Source: Pseudoalteromonas rubra
Lineage (GTDB): Bacteria; Pseudomonadota; Gammaproteobacteria; Enterobacterales; Alteromonadaceae
Direction of reading: 5' to 3'
Length of the DNA: 64,000 nt
NCBI RefSeq assembly: GCF_000967655.1
Contig: NZ_JXYA01000002.1
Span: forward strand, 186,001 to 250,000
Within the stretch, counting starts at the first letter, position 1; each line of letters opens with the position of its first letter. Below, piece by piece: positions 1 to 9,876 of the stretch. A program made the position numbers and the translations under genes. Below the pieces are notes generated by a model that saw only the letters and a program-made list of their open reading frames with translations, was not told the DNA's origin and made no database searches.

Positions 1-367
1 TCCAAAAGAAGTAGAGTTTGATCAACACGATAAGACCGCAGAGCATGTGCTGGTGCGGGACGAAAATCAATGTCCGATTGGAACTGGCAGGTTATGTTGT
101 GATGGTTTGATCAGCAGAATTGCTATCATCCGCTCACACAGAAACCGCGAAGCGTATCAGTCTTTGATCGGCTTTCTCAGTATTTTGGCAGAGCAAAAAG
201 GGTATGAGAACGTCTTTGTGCAATGTATTTTGGACGAAGTACCCACTTTTTTAAAGTCTGGCTTTTCGAAACAGGGCAGCGTGTTTATGGAGGCAGGCAT
301 TCCAAGACAAAGAATGAAATGCCCGGTAAAAGAAATAAACTCTGAGCCCTTTACGATGCTTCATTAG
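1..367 (+). CDS. GNAT family N-acetyltransferase, 3' part (5' end outside the window)
   Basis: The reading frame is open from base 2 and ends at TAG 365-367, so the window cuts the gene. The visible C-terminal half reads FDQHD, then LVRDENQCPIGTGRL, then the RIAIIRSHRN segment. This is the usual order of strands 2-4 and the acetyl-CoA pyrophosphate-binding loop of GNAT acyltransferases of the ElaA/YjcF kind. GNAT enzymes move an acetyl group from acetyl-CoA to an amine; the substrate cannot be told here. A GTG at 47 lies inside the domain and is not the real start. The last 17 bases overlap the convergent gene at 351-785. Family call fairly sure, function unknown. Confidence 0.75.
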   Translation, partial: PKEVEFDQHDKTAEHVLVRDENQCPIGTGRLCCDGLISRIAIIRSHRNREAYQSLIGFLSILAEQKGYENVFVQCILDEVPTFLKSGFSKQGSVFMEAGIPRQRMKCPVKEINSEPFTMLH

Positions 368-785
368 CCCATAGCTGCTCATTGTCGGCAAGCTCATACA
401 AACCTTGAGCATGGTGGATCAGAATATTGGCATAGTCGACCTGCATCGGGTCGACACGCTCTGCATTTAAGATTTTATCCGCTTTCATTTGCCATTGGTA
501 AGAAAAATGCTTGAGCGCATCGCGCGCAGTAGCAGCGCCACTAACCGGCATGGAATCGGTGGGCATTTTCCCAGATATCACCCAGTAGCCCTTGCCTTTA
601 TTATCTTTTATTTTCCACACGCCACAGACAGGAGGCAAAGTGCGGGATTCTGTGGCCTGGATATTTAAACCGAGTATTCCCTTTTCTGCCAGGTATTTTT
701 GAGCTGTCTGCAGAGCAGTGTGTTGCCATTGCGCAATTTGTTGTTGCAATTCTTCTTCATTAATTTGAGTATCTTGATTCGTCAT
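351..785 (-). CDS. DUF4826-like small cytoplasmic protein
   Basis: A 144-residue protein with no signal peptide, no membrane segment and a glutamine/glutamate-rich N-terminal helix (about residues 8-35). A central patch around VCGVWKIKDN and GYWVISGKMPTD looks like a small beta sheet, followed by a helical C-terminal half. The composition and the WVISGKMPTD patch recall the DUF4826 family of Shewanella and Pseudoalteromonas; this is from memory of the family and was not searched. Its 3' end overlaps the GNAT gene by 17 bases in convergent orientation, and its promoter would lie in 786-875, shared with the divergent chemotaxis operon. No function can be assigned. Confidence 0.65.
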   Translation of the reverse strand: MTNQDTQINEEELQQQIAQWQHTALQTAQKYLAEKGILGLNIQATESRTLPPVCGVWKIKDNKGKGYWVISGKMPTDSMPVSGAATARDALKHFSYQWQMKADKILNAERVDPMQVDYANILIHHAQGLYELADNEQLWANEAS

Positions 786-875
786 TCTGGGTACTTCATT
801 GTTATTTTTCCCTTACTGTAGGGATTATGTCAGCCAGATGCAAGACGGATCCCGATACAAATCTGCGTGTAGAGC

Positions 876-2102
876 GTGATTGGGCTGATAAACTATTTAC
901 ATTTGCACAATAAACAGACTCGACTAGGATTAAAAGACGATTTCTGTGGCCACTATGGCGCCGATATGCTTCCACTATCCATTGTCATTCAGCTCTCGGT
1001 TTTTGCTGTAACCTGGTATGCGGCAGGCTGGGTATTCGCAATGGTCGTAACCGGCTTATCTTGCATCGGGTCATTTATCGCCCATCGCGGGGCTCAAACA
1101 GCACTGCCCGAAGACACAGAGGTCTTGCAGGATAATGCTGACGGCCAGCACAGCGACCTGACCTGCCTTGAGCAACTTGGCCACACCATTACCCCTCAGC
1201 TTAGGGATCAGATTGATAGCGCCCGGCAGCAAACTAAGCAAGCCGCAGATAATATGTCTGCTGAATTTTCGCAGCTTGTCAGCAATATTACCGCAACCCT
1301 CAGCAGTCTGGACGATAGCAGCGCCAGCAGCCTGCAGCAAACAGCGCAACACAGCCGTGAACAACTTACTCAGATCCTCACGTATCTCGAGCAGTCTAAT
1401 GTCAGCCAGCAACGAAGAACAGACACCTTTAAAACTATGGTGGAGCAAAGTAAAGAGCTACAGGCAATGGCTATCGACGTCGCGAAAATTGCAGAGCAAA
1501 CCAATTTACTCGCGCTCAATGCTTCTATTGAAGCTGCGCGTGCCGGTGATAATGGCCGGGGGTTTGCCGTGGTGGCCGATGAGGTAAGGGCACTGGCCAA
1601 TTCGAGTGGTGAAACCGGCGTCAAGATCAACAAAATGGTCGAAACCATTGCCCAGGCAATGCAGAGCTCAATGAGTATGATGGAAAGTGAGCTTGAAGAG
1701 CGCCAGGCCCTGACCGACAAGTATCAGCGACAGATTAATGAAGTAATCGACACCTGGCTCAGCCTGTCACAAAACGTAGAGCAGCAAGCACAGGTGCTGC
1801 AAACCTCAAATGAGGACAATCGGCAGAAAATCTCGGAAATACTGGTCGACTTACAGTTTCAGGATCGTGTCGATCAGATCCAGGCTAGCGTTACGATTGC
1901 CCTGGACATTATGACCCAAGAGCTGGATGAATTTATTGCGCAGCGTCGCAGCAGCGCCAACGCCCGGTTCAATCACGAGCGGATCAGCGAGGCGTTATCG
2001 CGTACCGCTGCAACACGAGAGCAACGGCATATTTTGGCGACAAAAAGTAGCAGTGCCAGGAATGATAAGGACGACACAGTCGACGATCTCACTTTCTTCT
2101 GA
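876..2102 (+). CDS. Receptor-like chemotaxis protein with minimal membrane anchor and CheZ-like C-terminus
   Basis: First gene of the che operon, 408 residues from a GTG without a clear ribosome binding site; ATG at 966 (378 residues) is an alternative. Residues about 31-72 hold two adjacent hydrophobic segments, with no periplasmic sensor and no HAMP domain. The chemoreceptor hairpin tip is present around residues 205-245 ([28 protein letters not shown]), so it should contact CheA and CheW. After the hairpin comes [12 protein letters not shown] (D325, Q329), then a polar linker and the acidic end [10 protein letters not shown]. That end resembles the CheY-binding tail of CheZ, and cheY is the next gene, 21 bases on. 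Receptor fold is certain; a CheZ-like role is inference. Confidence 0.85.
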   Translation: MIGLINYLHLHNKQTRLGLKDDFCGHYGADMLPLSIVIQLSVFAVTWYAAGWVFAMVVTGLSCIGSFIAHRGAQTALPEDTEVLQDNADGQHSDLTCLEQLGHTITPQLRDQIDSARQQTKQAADNMSAEFSQLVSNITATLSSLDDSSASSLQQTAQHSREQLTQILTYLEQSNVSQQRRTDTFKTMVEQSKELQAMAIDVAKIAEQTNLLALNASIEAARAGDNGRGFAVVADEVRALANSSGETGVKINKMVETIAQAMQSSMSMMESELEERQALTDKYQRQINEVIDTWLSLSQNVEQQAQVLQTSNEDNRQKISEILVDLQFQDRVDQIQASVTIALDIMTQELDEFIAQRRSSANARFNHERISEALSRTAATREQRHILATKSSSARNDKDDTVDDLTFF

Positions 2103-2123
2103 CATACAGCATGAGGATAAGTT

Positions 2124-2492
2124 ATGAGCAAAACCATATTAGTGGTGGATGATTCCGATTCATTAAGACAAGTTGTCAATATTGCACTGACAGGCGCAGG
2201 CTATCAGGTGATTGAAGCGTGTGACGGCAAAGATGCACTAAGCAAGCTTAACGGCAATAAGGTGCACCTCATCATCAGCGACGTCAACATGCCCAATATG
2301 AATGGCATTGAATTCGTCAAAAATGTAAAACAACTCCCGCAGTATAAGTTCACCCCTGTGATTATGCTGACCACAGAAAACCAGCAAAGTATGATGGAAG
2401 AAGGTAAAAAGGCCGGTGCGAAGGCCTGGATGGTAAAACCCTTCAAGCCTGCGCAAATGCTTCAGGCAGTATCTAAACTACTGATGATGTGA
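2124..2492 (+). CDS. cheY: CheY-type single-domain response regulator
   Basis: A 122-residue receiver domain with nothing attached. The acidic pair is in VVDDSDS near the N-terminus, the phospho-acceptor Asp in LIISDVNMPNMNG (about residue 54), the conserved Thr in VIMLTTEN, and the Lys in MVKPFKP (about 106). CheA should phosphorylate it, and it would then act on the flagellar switch or a dedicated partner. ATG 2124 follows a GAGGATAA ribosome binding site. Its stop overlaps a possible GTG start of the STAS gene. No cheZ lies in the cluster, so its dephosphorylation route is open. Confidence 0.93.
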   Translation: MSKTILVVDDSDSLRQVVNIALTGAGYQVIEACDGKDALSKLNGNKVHLIISDVNMPNMNGIEFVKNVKQLPQYKFTPVIMLTTENQQSMMEEGKKAGAKAWMVKPFKPAQMLQAVSKLLMM

Positions 2493-2497
2493 CTATC

Positions 2498-2779
2498 ATG
2501 TCCGAGTGTTTTAAGTTTCCAGCGGAGCTGACCATCTACGAAGTACAGGATGTACATACAGAGCTTATCGCTTTTTTGGCTGGAAAAACGGAAGTCGCAC
2601 TGGATCTAAGCCTGGTCGAAGAGCTCGACAGTGCCGGGATCCAGCTGGCTATCTGGCTGGTAAATTACTGCCGTAACACAGGTGTTCAGATAGGCACCCT
2701 TGCTTTATCCGATCTGCTCACTGCCAGACTGTCTTTATTAAATGTGGCCCTTACTGATCCCACTACAAGCGAGCCTTGA
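2498..2779 (+). CDS. STAS-domain protein (anti-sigma-factor-antagonist type)
   Basis: A 93-residue single STAS domain (residues about 5-90) with the core VALDLSLVEELDSAGIQLAIWL. In SpoIIAA-type proteins the Ser of the DS(S/A)G loop is phosphorylated by an HPK-like kinase, and that Ser is kept here. ATG 2498 was chosen, but GTG 2489, overlapping the cheY stop, is equally possible; neither has a clear ribosome binding site. It sits between cheY and cheA, whose start follows its stop by two bases. STAS proteins occur at this place in several gammaproteobacterial and spirochaete che clusters. Its partner here is unknown; no anti-sigma kinase lies nearby. Confidence 0.85.
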   Translation: MSECFKFPAELTIYEVQDVHTELIAFLAGKTEVALDLSLVEELDSAGIQLAIWLVNYCRNTGVQIGTLALSDLLTARLSLLNVALTDPTTSEP

Positions 2780-2781
2780 TT

Positions 2782-4872
2782 ATGTCTGTTGATTTGAGCG
2801 CTGCCATTACTACCTTTGTCAATGAATCAAAAGAGCTGCTGGCAGAGATGGAAAACAGCTTGCTTGATCTTGAAAGTAGTGAAGCAGGTAGGGATCAGGA
2901 AGAGACCATCAATGCCATCTTCCGCGCCATTCACACCATAAAAGGCAGTGCCGGGCTATTCGGCTTTGACTATGTCGTGAGCCTGACACACATTGCCGAG
3001 ACGGTACTCGATGACGTCCGAGGTGGTAACAGAGAAATGAGCAAGCCCCTGCTCTCTTTGTATCTGGAAACCGGTGATTTATGTGATGAATTGATCCTGC
3101 TCGCCGCATCGGAAAATGAGCCCAGTGCGCAACAGCTTACCCAGCTTGCAAAGCTGACCGAGCAATTCAGTGCATTTACCGACAGTGCCGAGGCGCCGCA
3201 AAACACAGAGGCTGATAGCGAAGCACAGCCGCAAGATGGAACCTGGTTTATGTGTTTTGTTCCTAACGAAAATGTGCTGCGCAACGGCCTGGATCCGTAC
3301 CCTTTTATTCACTTTTTGAATAACGAGGTGGAGTCTCTCGAAATTGCCACCAATTGTACTGCGCTCAATGCCGATACCCCCTACGACCCTGAATCCTGTT
3401 ACCTGGCATTTTTGATGCTGTTTCATACCAGCCAGAACAAGGACGTGATAGAAGAGGTGTTCGAATTTATAAAAAATGATGCGGTGGTTGAGATTTTACC
3501 GCCAGATCAGTGTCACTACGACGCCATTACCGATTGCGCAAAACACTTTCCAGAACCAGCCCAGTTTCATGCCACCCTGGCACAACTGACACAATCACGC
3601 CTGCCGGCTCAACCCTTGAAACCTACGTCTATGCCAGATGAAGCCGAACCACCAGCTCAGACAAAAGGTAAGAAAAAAAATAAGCTCCACACCAGTAAAA
3701 CCCTACGAGTTGAAGCCATGAAACTCGACCGATTGATCGATCAGGTTGGGGAAATGGTGATCACAGGTGCCCGTACCAACCTGCTGGCACACGAAACGGG
3801 TAACGAAACACTGATTGAAGCTATGGCCCTGCTGGAGCGACTGGTTGAAAACATTCGTGACAGCTCGTTAAAACTGCGCATGGTCCAGATTGGTGAAACC
3901 TTCAATAAGTTCAAACGGGTTGTTCGCGATGTGGCAGATGAGCTGGGCAAAGAGGTGGAGCTCAATATTGTCGGCGCCGATACCGAGCTGGACAAAACCT
4001 TTGTCGAAAAAGTCAGCGACCCACTGATGCACATCATTCGCAATGCCATTGATCATGGCATTGAACCACCCGAGCAGCGACTTGCTGCGGGTAAACCGGC
4101 ATGTGGCCAGCTAACACTCAGGGCCTACCATGATTCTGGCTCAATCGTCATCGAAATTCAGGATGACGGTCGGGGACTGGATCAAAGCAAGATCCTGGCC
4201 CGAGCCATAGAAAATGGCCTGGTCAATCCAGACCACTCGTTACAGGATAAAGAAATCAATCTGCTGATTTTTGAACCGGGATTTTCTACCGCCGCTGCCG
4301 TGACCAGTATTTCCGGTCGTGGTGTGGGCATGGACGTGGTAAAACGCAATGTCGAAAGCCTGCGTGGTAGTGTAGAAGTCGACAGTACCAAAGGATTAGG
4401 CTCTAAAATTATCATTCGCTTACCGCTTACCTTATCCATCATAGACGGGTTTATGTTTACCGTTGGTGCCGAGGACTATGTGATCCCACTTGATACCGTA
4501 GTGGAATGCCTGGAGCTGCACGAGGTGGTGTCGGAGTCTGATATTCAGGATAAAAACTACATCAACCTCAGAACTGAGGTCCTGCCCTTTATTCGTCTGC
4601 GCACCCTGTTTGGGATCGAGCAGCAAATAGAACACACGAAGGAATCACTGGTCATCGTCCAGTTTGGCACGCTCAGAGCTGGCCTGGTCGTAGACTCGTT
4701 GCAAGGAGAGTTTCAGACCGTAGTAAAACCTCTGGGGAGGCTGTTCGAAGGCCTCAAATGTATCAGCGGCGCAACCATACTCGGCAGTGGCAAAGTGGCT
4801 ATCATTCTCGATGTCTCTGCCCTGATCCGCACCGCAATTACTATGTACGAGTCCTTAGAACTCAAGCATTAG
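2782..4872 (+). CDS. cheA: Chemotaxis histidine kinase CheA
   Basis: 696 residues. The N-terminal HPt domain carries [14 protein letters not shown] with the phospho-accepting His near residue 51. Residues about 150-270 form a variable region with a WFMCFVP segment in the place of the CheY-binding P2 domain. The dimerisation helices start near residue 305. The ATPase domain shows the N box ([16 protein letters not shown], near 413), G1 (DDGRGLD) and G2 (GRGVGMDVV). A CheW-like domain fills about 555-690. It phosphorylates CheY and CheB in response to receptors. Start ATG 2782 is two bases after the STAS gene; TTG 2776 is less likely. Confidence 0.96.
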   Translation: MSVDLSAAITTFVNESKELLAEMENSLLDLESSEAGRDQEETINAIFRAIHTIKGSAGLFGFDYVVSLTHIAETVLDDVRGGNREMSKPLLSLYLETGDLCDELILLAASENEPSAQQLTQLAKLTEQFSAFTDSAEAPQNTEADSEAQPQDGTWFMCFVPNENVLRNGLDPYPFIHFLNNEVESLEIATNCTALNADTPYDPESCYLAFLMLFHTSQNKDVIEEVFEFIKNDAVVEILPPDQCHYDAITDCAKHFPEPAQFHATLAQLTQSRLPAQPLKPTSMPDEAEPPAQTKGKKKNKLHTSKTLRVEAMKLDRLIDQVGEMVITGARTNLLAHETGNETLIEAMALLERLVENIRDSSLKLRMVQIGETFNKFKRVVRDVADELGKEVELNIVGADTELDKTFVEKVSDPLMHIIRNAIDHGIEPPEQRLAAGKPACGQLTLRAYHDSGSIVIEIQDDGRGLDQSKILARAIENGLVNPDHSLQDKEINLLIFEPGFSTAAAVTSISGRGVGMDVVKRNVESLRGSVEVDSTKGLGSKIIIRLPLTLSIIDGFMFTVGAEDYVIPLDTVVECLELHEVVSESDIQDKNYINLRTEVLPFIRLRTLFGIEQQIEHTKESLVIVQFGTLRAGLVVDSLQGEFQTVVKPLGRLFEGLKCISGATILGSGKVAIILDVSALIRTAITMYESLELKH

Positions 4873-4894
4873 TCAGATAAATCGGAGCATAAAA

Positions 4895-6877
4895 ATGTTT
4901 AAAAATCTGACCATCAAAAACAAAATCATTCTGGCCATGTTTACCATGGGACTATTGCTACTGGTGATTGCCGTGTCTGTGCAAATGAAAAATGGCCGTA
5001 TAGAAGGATTTGCCACGAATGTAGGGCAATACGATATTCCCGAAGCCATCTATGCGCTGAATATGCTCGATGAGCTTGGCGATATGAACAGCAATGTACT
5101 GGAGTACATTGCCGGTGAAGCCGATGAAAAAGCGGACTTTTTGTCTAATTACAGTGAGTTTACTAACTATCTGGAAGACCTTAAACGGCTCAACTCTGTT
5201 GATACCAGCTACATTCGTCAACTTGAAGATCTTATTCGCCGGTATGCGAGCGAAAGTCAGGAACTGATCTTTGACCGCTTTGACCCCCTTCAGGAAGAAA
5301 AAGCAGTCGAAAAATATGAATACCTCAACCGCGAATTCGCAGAGCCACTGGAAAGCCTGCTCGACTCACAAAAAGAGGCCGAAGTGGCCGATGCCGGTAG
5401 CAGTGGTGATTTTGCCGAAGTGGTTAACGATGACTTACCTGGCGTACGCTACTATCTGGAACTGATCGACGAGCAAGGCGACATGATGAGCTCACTCAAT
5501 GCCTATATGCGAGGTCGAGTCGGTGCCACAGCCGCGTTTGAAAAAGACGCCCGGACCTTTTCTAACTTTCTGGCTGAACTCAAACCGCTCGAAAGAAAGC
5601 CTGATGAAATTAAAGCCATTGGTGATATCGAGCGCATGTATCTGGGACTCTATAACGGCGGTAAAGAGATTTTCGCTATGTACGACCCCAGACAAAAAAT
5701 CCAGGCATCTAAAGATGTTGACCGACTGGAGCATGACATTTTTAGTAAAATAGAGGAATTACTGGAAAAAATTTCCAATGAAGCCATTGCAGAAAGTACA
5801 ACTTCTCTCAACGACCTGATGTCTGCCGCTCGTGACAGCATTCAGCTAGTCTGGGGCTTGCTGATAGTCGCCATTGTGCTGGCTATCGCCACCGCCGCCT
5901 TTTTGATCCGCGGCATAGTGCTCCCTATTAATGCACTGGCGGACGCCGCGGAAGATTTACGCTCAGGTGAAGGTGACCTGACCCGGCGTATCCCGGATTT
6001 TGGCAATGACGAGATTGGCCAAACGGCCCAGAGTTTTAACGGCTTTATTGAGCGATTGCAAAACATTCTGCTGGATATCCAGGAGTCCGTTGAGTCCATC
6101 GCCCACAGCACCAACGAAGTCAGTACGACCTCTCGTATGCTCAGTTCCACCTCGAACCAGCTTGCAGCCAGTGTGGAGGAAACCTCTGCGTCACTGGAGC
6201 AAATGAGCTCTTCTATCTCGATGAATACGGAGAACTCGAAAATGACCAATGACATTGCCAAGCAGTCCAGCAGTGAAGCAAACGATGGCGGCCAGGCGGT
6301 AAAAGACACGGTTCAGGCCATGACGCAGATTGCCGAAAAAATTGGTATTATTGAAGACATCGCTTACAAAACCAATCTGCTGGCGCTGAATGCTGCCATT
6401 GAGGCCGCCAGAGCCGGTGAACATGGTAAAGGCTTTGCCGTGGTAGCAGATGAAGTGAGAAAACTGGCAGAACGCTCTCAGGTTGCCGCACAGGACATCA
6501 GTACACTGGCCGACAACAGTGTTAAAATAGCTCAACATGCCGGCGCTATGCTCGACAGAATGGTGCCTAACATTGGCAAAACCGCTGATCTGGTACAGGA
6601 GATCACCGCCGCCTCAACAGAGCAAAGCACCAGTGTTGCTGAAATCAACCGCACCGTTGCCCAGCTTGATGAAATCGCCCAGCAAAATGCCTCCGCTTCG
6701 GAAGAGCTCGCGTCAACCGCTAAGATGGTTCAGGACCAGACCGGAGATATTCGCTCTACCGTGAGCTACTTTAAGTTAAGTAATAATGGTCGGGGCAGCA
6801 GCAAAGGACGTTCTTCTCATATAGTCCACGACAACAGTCATAACCGGGAAGACGGTTATACCCCGTTTGATGAGTAA
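4895..6877 (+). CDS. Methyl-accepting chemotaxis protein with duplicated helical periplasmic sensor
   Basis: 660 residues: transmembrane helix 1 about 9-29, a helical periplasmic domain 30-315, transmembrane helix 2 about 318-338, HAMP 340-395, then the signalling hairpin with its tip near 486-530 ([18 protein letters not shown]). The periplasmic part shows two related halves, about 46-160 and 180-295: [17 protein letters not shown] against [18 protein letters not shown], and later [19 protein letters not shown] against [19 protein letters not shown]. It therefore looks like a tandem duplication of a four-helix-bundle sensor. The tail ends DGYTPFDE without an NWETF-type CheR docking pentapeptide. 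It is probably the dedicated receptor of this CheA. Start has a GGAG site. Confidence 0.95.
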   Translation: MFKNLTIKNKIILAMFTMGLLLLVIAVSVQMKNGRIEGFATNVGQYDIPEAIYALNMLDELGDMNSNVLEYIAGEADEKADFLSNYSEFTNYLEDLKRLNSVDTSYIRQLEDLIRRYASESQELIFDRFDPLQEEKAVEKYEYLNREFAEPLESLLDSQKEAEVADAGSSGDFAEVVNDDLPGVRYYLELIDEQGDMMSSLNAYMRGRVGATAAFEKDARTFSNFLAELKPLERKPDEIKAIGDIERMYLGLYNGGKEIFAMYDPRQKIQASKDVDRLEHDIFSKIEELLEKISNEAIAESTTSLNDLMSAARDSIQLVWGLLIVAIVLAIATAAFLIRGIVLPINALADAAEDLRSGEGDLTRRIPDFGNDEIGQTAQSFNGFIERLQNILLDIQESVESIAHSTNEVSTTSRMLSSTSNQLAASVEETSASLEQMSSSISMNTENSKMTNDIAKQSSSEANDGGQAVKDTVQAMTQIAEKIGIIEDIAYKTNLLALNAAIEAARAGEHGKGFAVVADEVRKLAERSQVAAQDISTLADNSVKIAQHAGAMLDRMVPNIGKTADLVQEITAASTEQSTSVAEINRTVAQLDEIAQQNASASEELASTAKMVQDQTGDIRSTVSYFKLSNNGRGSSKGRSSHIVHDNSHNREDGYTPFDE

Positions 6878-6883
6878 TGCGCT

Positions 6884-7453
6884 ATGAATGACTTAATTCA
6901 CAGCCCGGCTACCACGCCTTACGACCACGATAAGTATCTGGCGTTTGAGCTCAACGGCGCCCCCTATTCAATCAGTATTGCCATTGTCAGGGAGATAATG
7001 GAATACATTGAAGTGGACAAAATACCCATGGCGCCCGAGTTTATTATTGGTGCCATCAACCTCAGAGGACTGGTTATCCCGGTTTTTGACTTATCCGTCA
7101 GGCTCAACAAACCAGCCCAGGCCATCACTAATCGCACCTGCATTATTGTGGCTGAATGCGACTACAAAGCACAAAATATTACCGTCGGTTTAAAAGTCGA
7201 CATGGTCACTAAAGTATTGGATATCCCAGCTCACGAGGTTGACCAGGTGCCCAGTATTGCCGGTCAGTTTCATAGTCGCTTTGTATACGGGCTGGCCAAA
7301 CTGAAGGACAACCTGATGACCATACTGGATATCACCAAAATACTCACCCTGAATGATGTGCAGTTGTTTGACGACTTACAGCAGCAACACAAACAGCTAT
7401 CTTTTGAGCTGCCTCTCGACGCTGACTCCAATACCCAGTTCGAGGAGACCTAA
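6884..7453 (+). CDS. cheW: CheW coupling protein, first copy
   Basis: 189 residues. A CheW SH3-like double barrel fills residues about 15-165: YLAFELNGAPYSISI at the start, then VDKIPMAPEFIIGAINLRGLVIPVFD, the classic CheW signature around the NLRG turn. It bridges receptors and CheA. The gene starts seven bases after the receptor gene and is followed at once by a second cheW, so the operon makes two different adaptors. The C-terminal 25 residues are a polar tail (QQQHKQLSFELPLDAD) outside the fold. Confidence 0.93.
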   Translation: MNDLIHSPATTPYDHDKYLAFELNGAPYSISIAIVREIMEYIEVDKIPMAPEFIIGAINLRGLVIPVFDLSVRLNKPAQAITNRTCIIVAECDYKAQNITVGLKVDMVTKVLDIPAHEVDQVPSIAGQFHSRFVYGLAKLKDNLMTILDITKILTLNDVQLFDDLQQQHKQLSFELPLDADSNTQFEET

Positions 7454-7454
7454 C

Positions 7455-8000
7455 ATGAGTTCAGAGTCTATAAGAATAAACAATAATACCGATAGCGAAG
7501 AGCTCCACTCTCTGTTGGTGTCTATCGGAAATGACACCTTTGGCATACCCATAGACTCGGTCAAAGAAGTGATTGAGCTGACTGACACCACTATGGTGCC
7601 TATGTGCAATCAGGTGATCAGAGGCGTGATCAACGTCCGTGGCAGCGTGATCCCCGTACTTGACCTGCAATACCGCCTGATGCTCAAAAACCCTCAGCCC
7701 TACAATAAATACAGCTGCATCGTATTATATGACTTCTATGACCCCAGCCTGGATGAAACCATGACGCTCGGCATGCTGGTCAGCAGCGTGATGTCCATCC
7801 AATTCATTAACTGCACTCAGCTGGAAGATTCGCCCTCATTTGGTGCCAATATCCCTCGTCATTTCGTCTGGAAAATGGCTAAGATCAATAATCAGCTCAC
7901 TATTTTGCTGGATATGAAAAGCGTACTCAATATCAGCGAAATCAATACTCAACTGAAGTCCTCTCAGGCCGAGTTTTTTACCCGGTTTTGCCAGCGCTAG
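7455..8000 (+). CDS. cheW: CheW coupling protein, second copy
   Basis: 181 residues from ATG 7455, one base after the stop of the first cheW; the frame is open further upstream but that part lies inside the previous gene. The CheW core runs from LLVSIGNDTFGIPIDSV through VIRGVINVRGSVIPVLDLQ, with INVRG in place of NLRG. The two copies differ clearly in sequence, so they are not a recent duplication. Two adaptors in one operon may serve two receptor classes, here the integral receptor and the sensorless first-gene product. Confidence 0.92.
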   Translation: MSSESIRINNNTDSEELHSLLVSIGNDTFGIPIDSVKEVIELTDTTMVPMCNQVIRGVINVRGSVIPVLDLQYRLMLKNPQPYNKYSCIVLYDFYDPSLDETMTLGMLVSSVMSIQFINCTQLEDSPSFGANIPRHFVWKMAKINNQLTILLDMKSVLNISEINTQLKSSQAEFFTRFCQR

Positions 8001-8006
8001 GTCACT

Positions 8007-8810
8007 ATGGCGATTTCAGCGCTGGAATTTCAACAACTCAATCGGCTGTTTGAACAGCATACCGGAATAAGTCTCGGTAAAAACAAAGCCGATATTGTGG
8101 CCAGTCGCCTTGCCAGCCGGCTGCGCGCCAGTCGTAGTCCTTCTTTCAGCAAATATTACCGATTATTACTGACTCCGGAGGGCCAGGATGAGCTGCAGAT
8201 TTTCATCGATAAGCTGACCACACATGAGACCTATTTTTTTCGCGAGCAGGCCCAGTTTGAGTTTCTTTACCATTATTATCAACACAATCGCCCCAGGCAT
8301 TCACCTATCCGCGCCTGGAGTGCAGCCTGCTCCAGCGGTGAAGAAGCCTACTCACTCGCGATGATCCTCGACGATCTGTTTTATAATCGCCCCTGGCACG
8401 TTATCGGCACGGATATTTCGGAAATGTCGGTGTTGATGGCCAAAGATGCCCGCTATGCGATTTCCACCGTGGGGAAAATTCCTAAACGTTATCGGATCCG
8501 CTACTGCATGAAAGGGACTGGTAAAAACGCTGATAATTTTACGCTCATCCCAACGCTGAAAAAACAGTGCAGTTTTCAGGAAGACAACTTATTGAACCTG
8601 ACCACAGTAGATTTCTCGTTTGATGTTATCTTTTTGCGTAATGTACTTATCTACTTTGACAAACCAAAACAACAAGCCATCCTGAATAATATCATCAAGC
8701 GTTTAAACCATGGCGGTTTACTCTTTCTTGGGCACTCGGAAGCCATGCGCGATAAACCCGCATGCCTGCAAACCCTGAGCCCATGCATCTATAAGAAGGT
8801 AGCCTTATGA
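8007..8810 (+). CDS. cheR: Chemotaxis glutamate O-methyltransferase CheR
   Basis: 267 residues. The N-terminal helical domain (about 5-75) is followed by the HETYFFRE motif and the SAM-binding domain: WSAACSSGEEAYSLAM (motif I), VIGTDISEMSVLMAKD, and IFLRNVLIYFDK near the C-terminus. It methylates glutamates on receptors with S-adenosylmethionine as donor, so the pathway can adapt. Its stop overlaps the cheB start (ATGA), which suggests translational coupling. It has no extra tetratricopeptide domain. Confidence 0.95.
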   Translation: MAISALEFQQLNRLFEQHTGISLGKNKADIVASRLASRLRASRSPSFSKYYRLLLTPEGQDELQIFIDKLTTHETYFFREQAQFEFLYHYYQHNRPRHSPIRAWSAACSSGEEAYSLAMILDDLFYNRPWHVIGTDISEMSVLMAKDARYAISTVGKIPKRYRIRYCMKGTGKNADNFTLIPTLKKQCSFQEDNLLNLTTVDFSFDVIFLRNVLIYFDKPKQQAILNNIIKRLNHGGLLFLGHSEAMRDKPACLQTLSPCIYKKVAL

Positions 8811-9871
8811 CCAGCGTCTTTATCATCGATGACTCTGCCCTGATGCGCCAGATCATGAGTGAGGTCATCGCCCATGAGCGCACCCTAAATGTCAGTGGTA
8901 CAGCACCGGATCCCATCATTGCTGAGCGCAAAATGAAACTCAACTGGCCAGATGTTATCTTGTTAGACGTCGAGATGCCAAAAATGGATGGCTTAACCTT
9001 CCTGAAAAAAATCATGCAGGAACGTCCTACGCCAGTGATAATCTGCTCAGCGCTGGCTCAGGAAAAAACGACCACTGCCATCGAGGCATTGGCCTGTGGG
9101 GCGGTCGATGTTATTGCCAAACCCACTCAGGGGCTGGGAGAGTTTCTGCACAGCGACTCGGTGTCGCAGATCATTGACGCCATCAAAGCTGCCACCAAAG
9201 CCAAAGTTCGTCAGCTAAAGTATCTGGATGAAGGCACGTTCCGGGAATTGCATACAGCGGAAGAGGTACTGCCTGCACACAAGACAGCGCAACCTCCAGA
9301 GAGCGCGGGGAAAGTCATAGCCGTAGGTGCCTCTACCGGTGGTACAGAGGCAATCGCTCGGCTGCTCCAGCTACTGCCAGTTCATTCTCCTCCCATTGTC
9401 ATTGTGCAACATATGCCAGGCAAGTTTACGGCGGCGTTTGCACAACGTCTCAATGACATCACACCACATACCGTCACGGAAGGACAAACCGCCGCACGGA
9501 TCCGCCCAGGCCATGTTTATATCGCGCCGGGTGGTCAACATATGTTGGTAAAACGTCAAGGCTCGGACTACTATTTAGAAATACGCGATGGACCACTTGT
9601 GAGCCGTCATAAACCTTCGGTCGATGTGCTGTTCCGCTCTGTGGCTCAGTCGGTTGGAAACCACGCCATTGGCGTGATCTTAACCGGCATGGGAAACGAC
9701 GGAGCCAGTGGTTTGCTGGAAATGAAGCAAAAAGGTGCGGTTACTTTTGCAGAAAGTGAAGCCAGCTGTGTGGTATTTGGCATGCCTAAAGAAGCCATCG
9801 CAAGGGGGGCCGCCGACAAAATCTACGCGCTAAGTAACCTCCCTTACCAGATCCAAAAAGCGCTTGGGTGA
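8807..9871 (+). CDS. cheB: Chemotaxis methylesterase/deamidase CheB
   Basis: 354 residues. The receiver domain (1-120) has FIIDDSALMRQIM, the phospho-Asp in LLDVEMPKMDG, and CSALAQ and VIAKPT further on. A linker (125-165) leads to the esterase domain with the catalytic Ser in VGASTGGTEAI, His in VQHMPGKFTAAFA and Asp in TGMGNDGASGL. It removes methyl groups from receptors and can deamidate glutamines. CheA phosphorylates it. The start overlaps cheR; the stop overlaps a GTG of the EAL gene. Confidence 0.95.
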   Translation: MTSVFIIDDSALMRQIMSEVIAHERTLNVSGTAPDPIIAERKMKLNWPDVILLDVEMPKMDGLTFLKKIMQERPTPVIICSALAQEKTTTAIEALACGAVDVIAKPTQGLGEFLHSDSVSQIIDAIKAATKAKVRQLKYLDEGTFRELHTAEEVLPAHKTAQPPESAGKVIAVGASTGGTEAIARLLQLLPVHSPPIVIVQHMPGKFTAAFAQRLNDITPHTVTEGQTAARIRPGHVYIAPGGQHMLVKRQGSDYYLEIRDGPLVSRHKPSVDVLFRSVAQSVGNHAIGVILTGMGNDGASGLLEMKQKGAVTFAESEASCVVFGMPKEAIARGAADKIYALSNLPYQIQKALG

Positions 9872-9876
9872 TCTGT

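Noticed and set aside
5842..6309. 155-codon minus-strand frame inside the chemoreceptor gene
   Set aside because: Low-complexity Ser/Ala shadow of the receptor coiled coil; the plus-strand gene is unambiguous.
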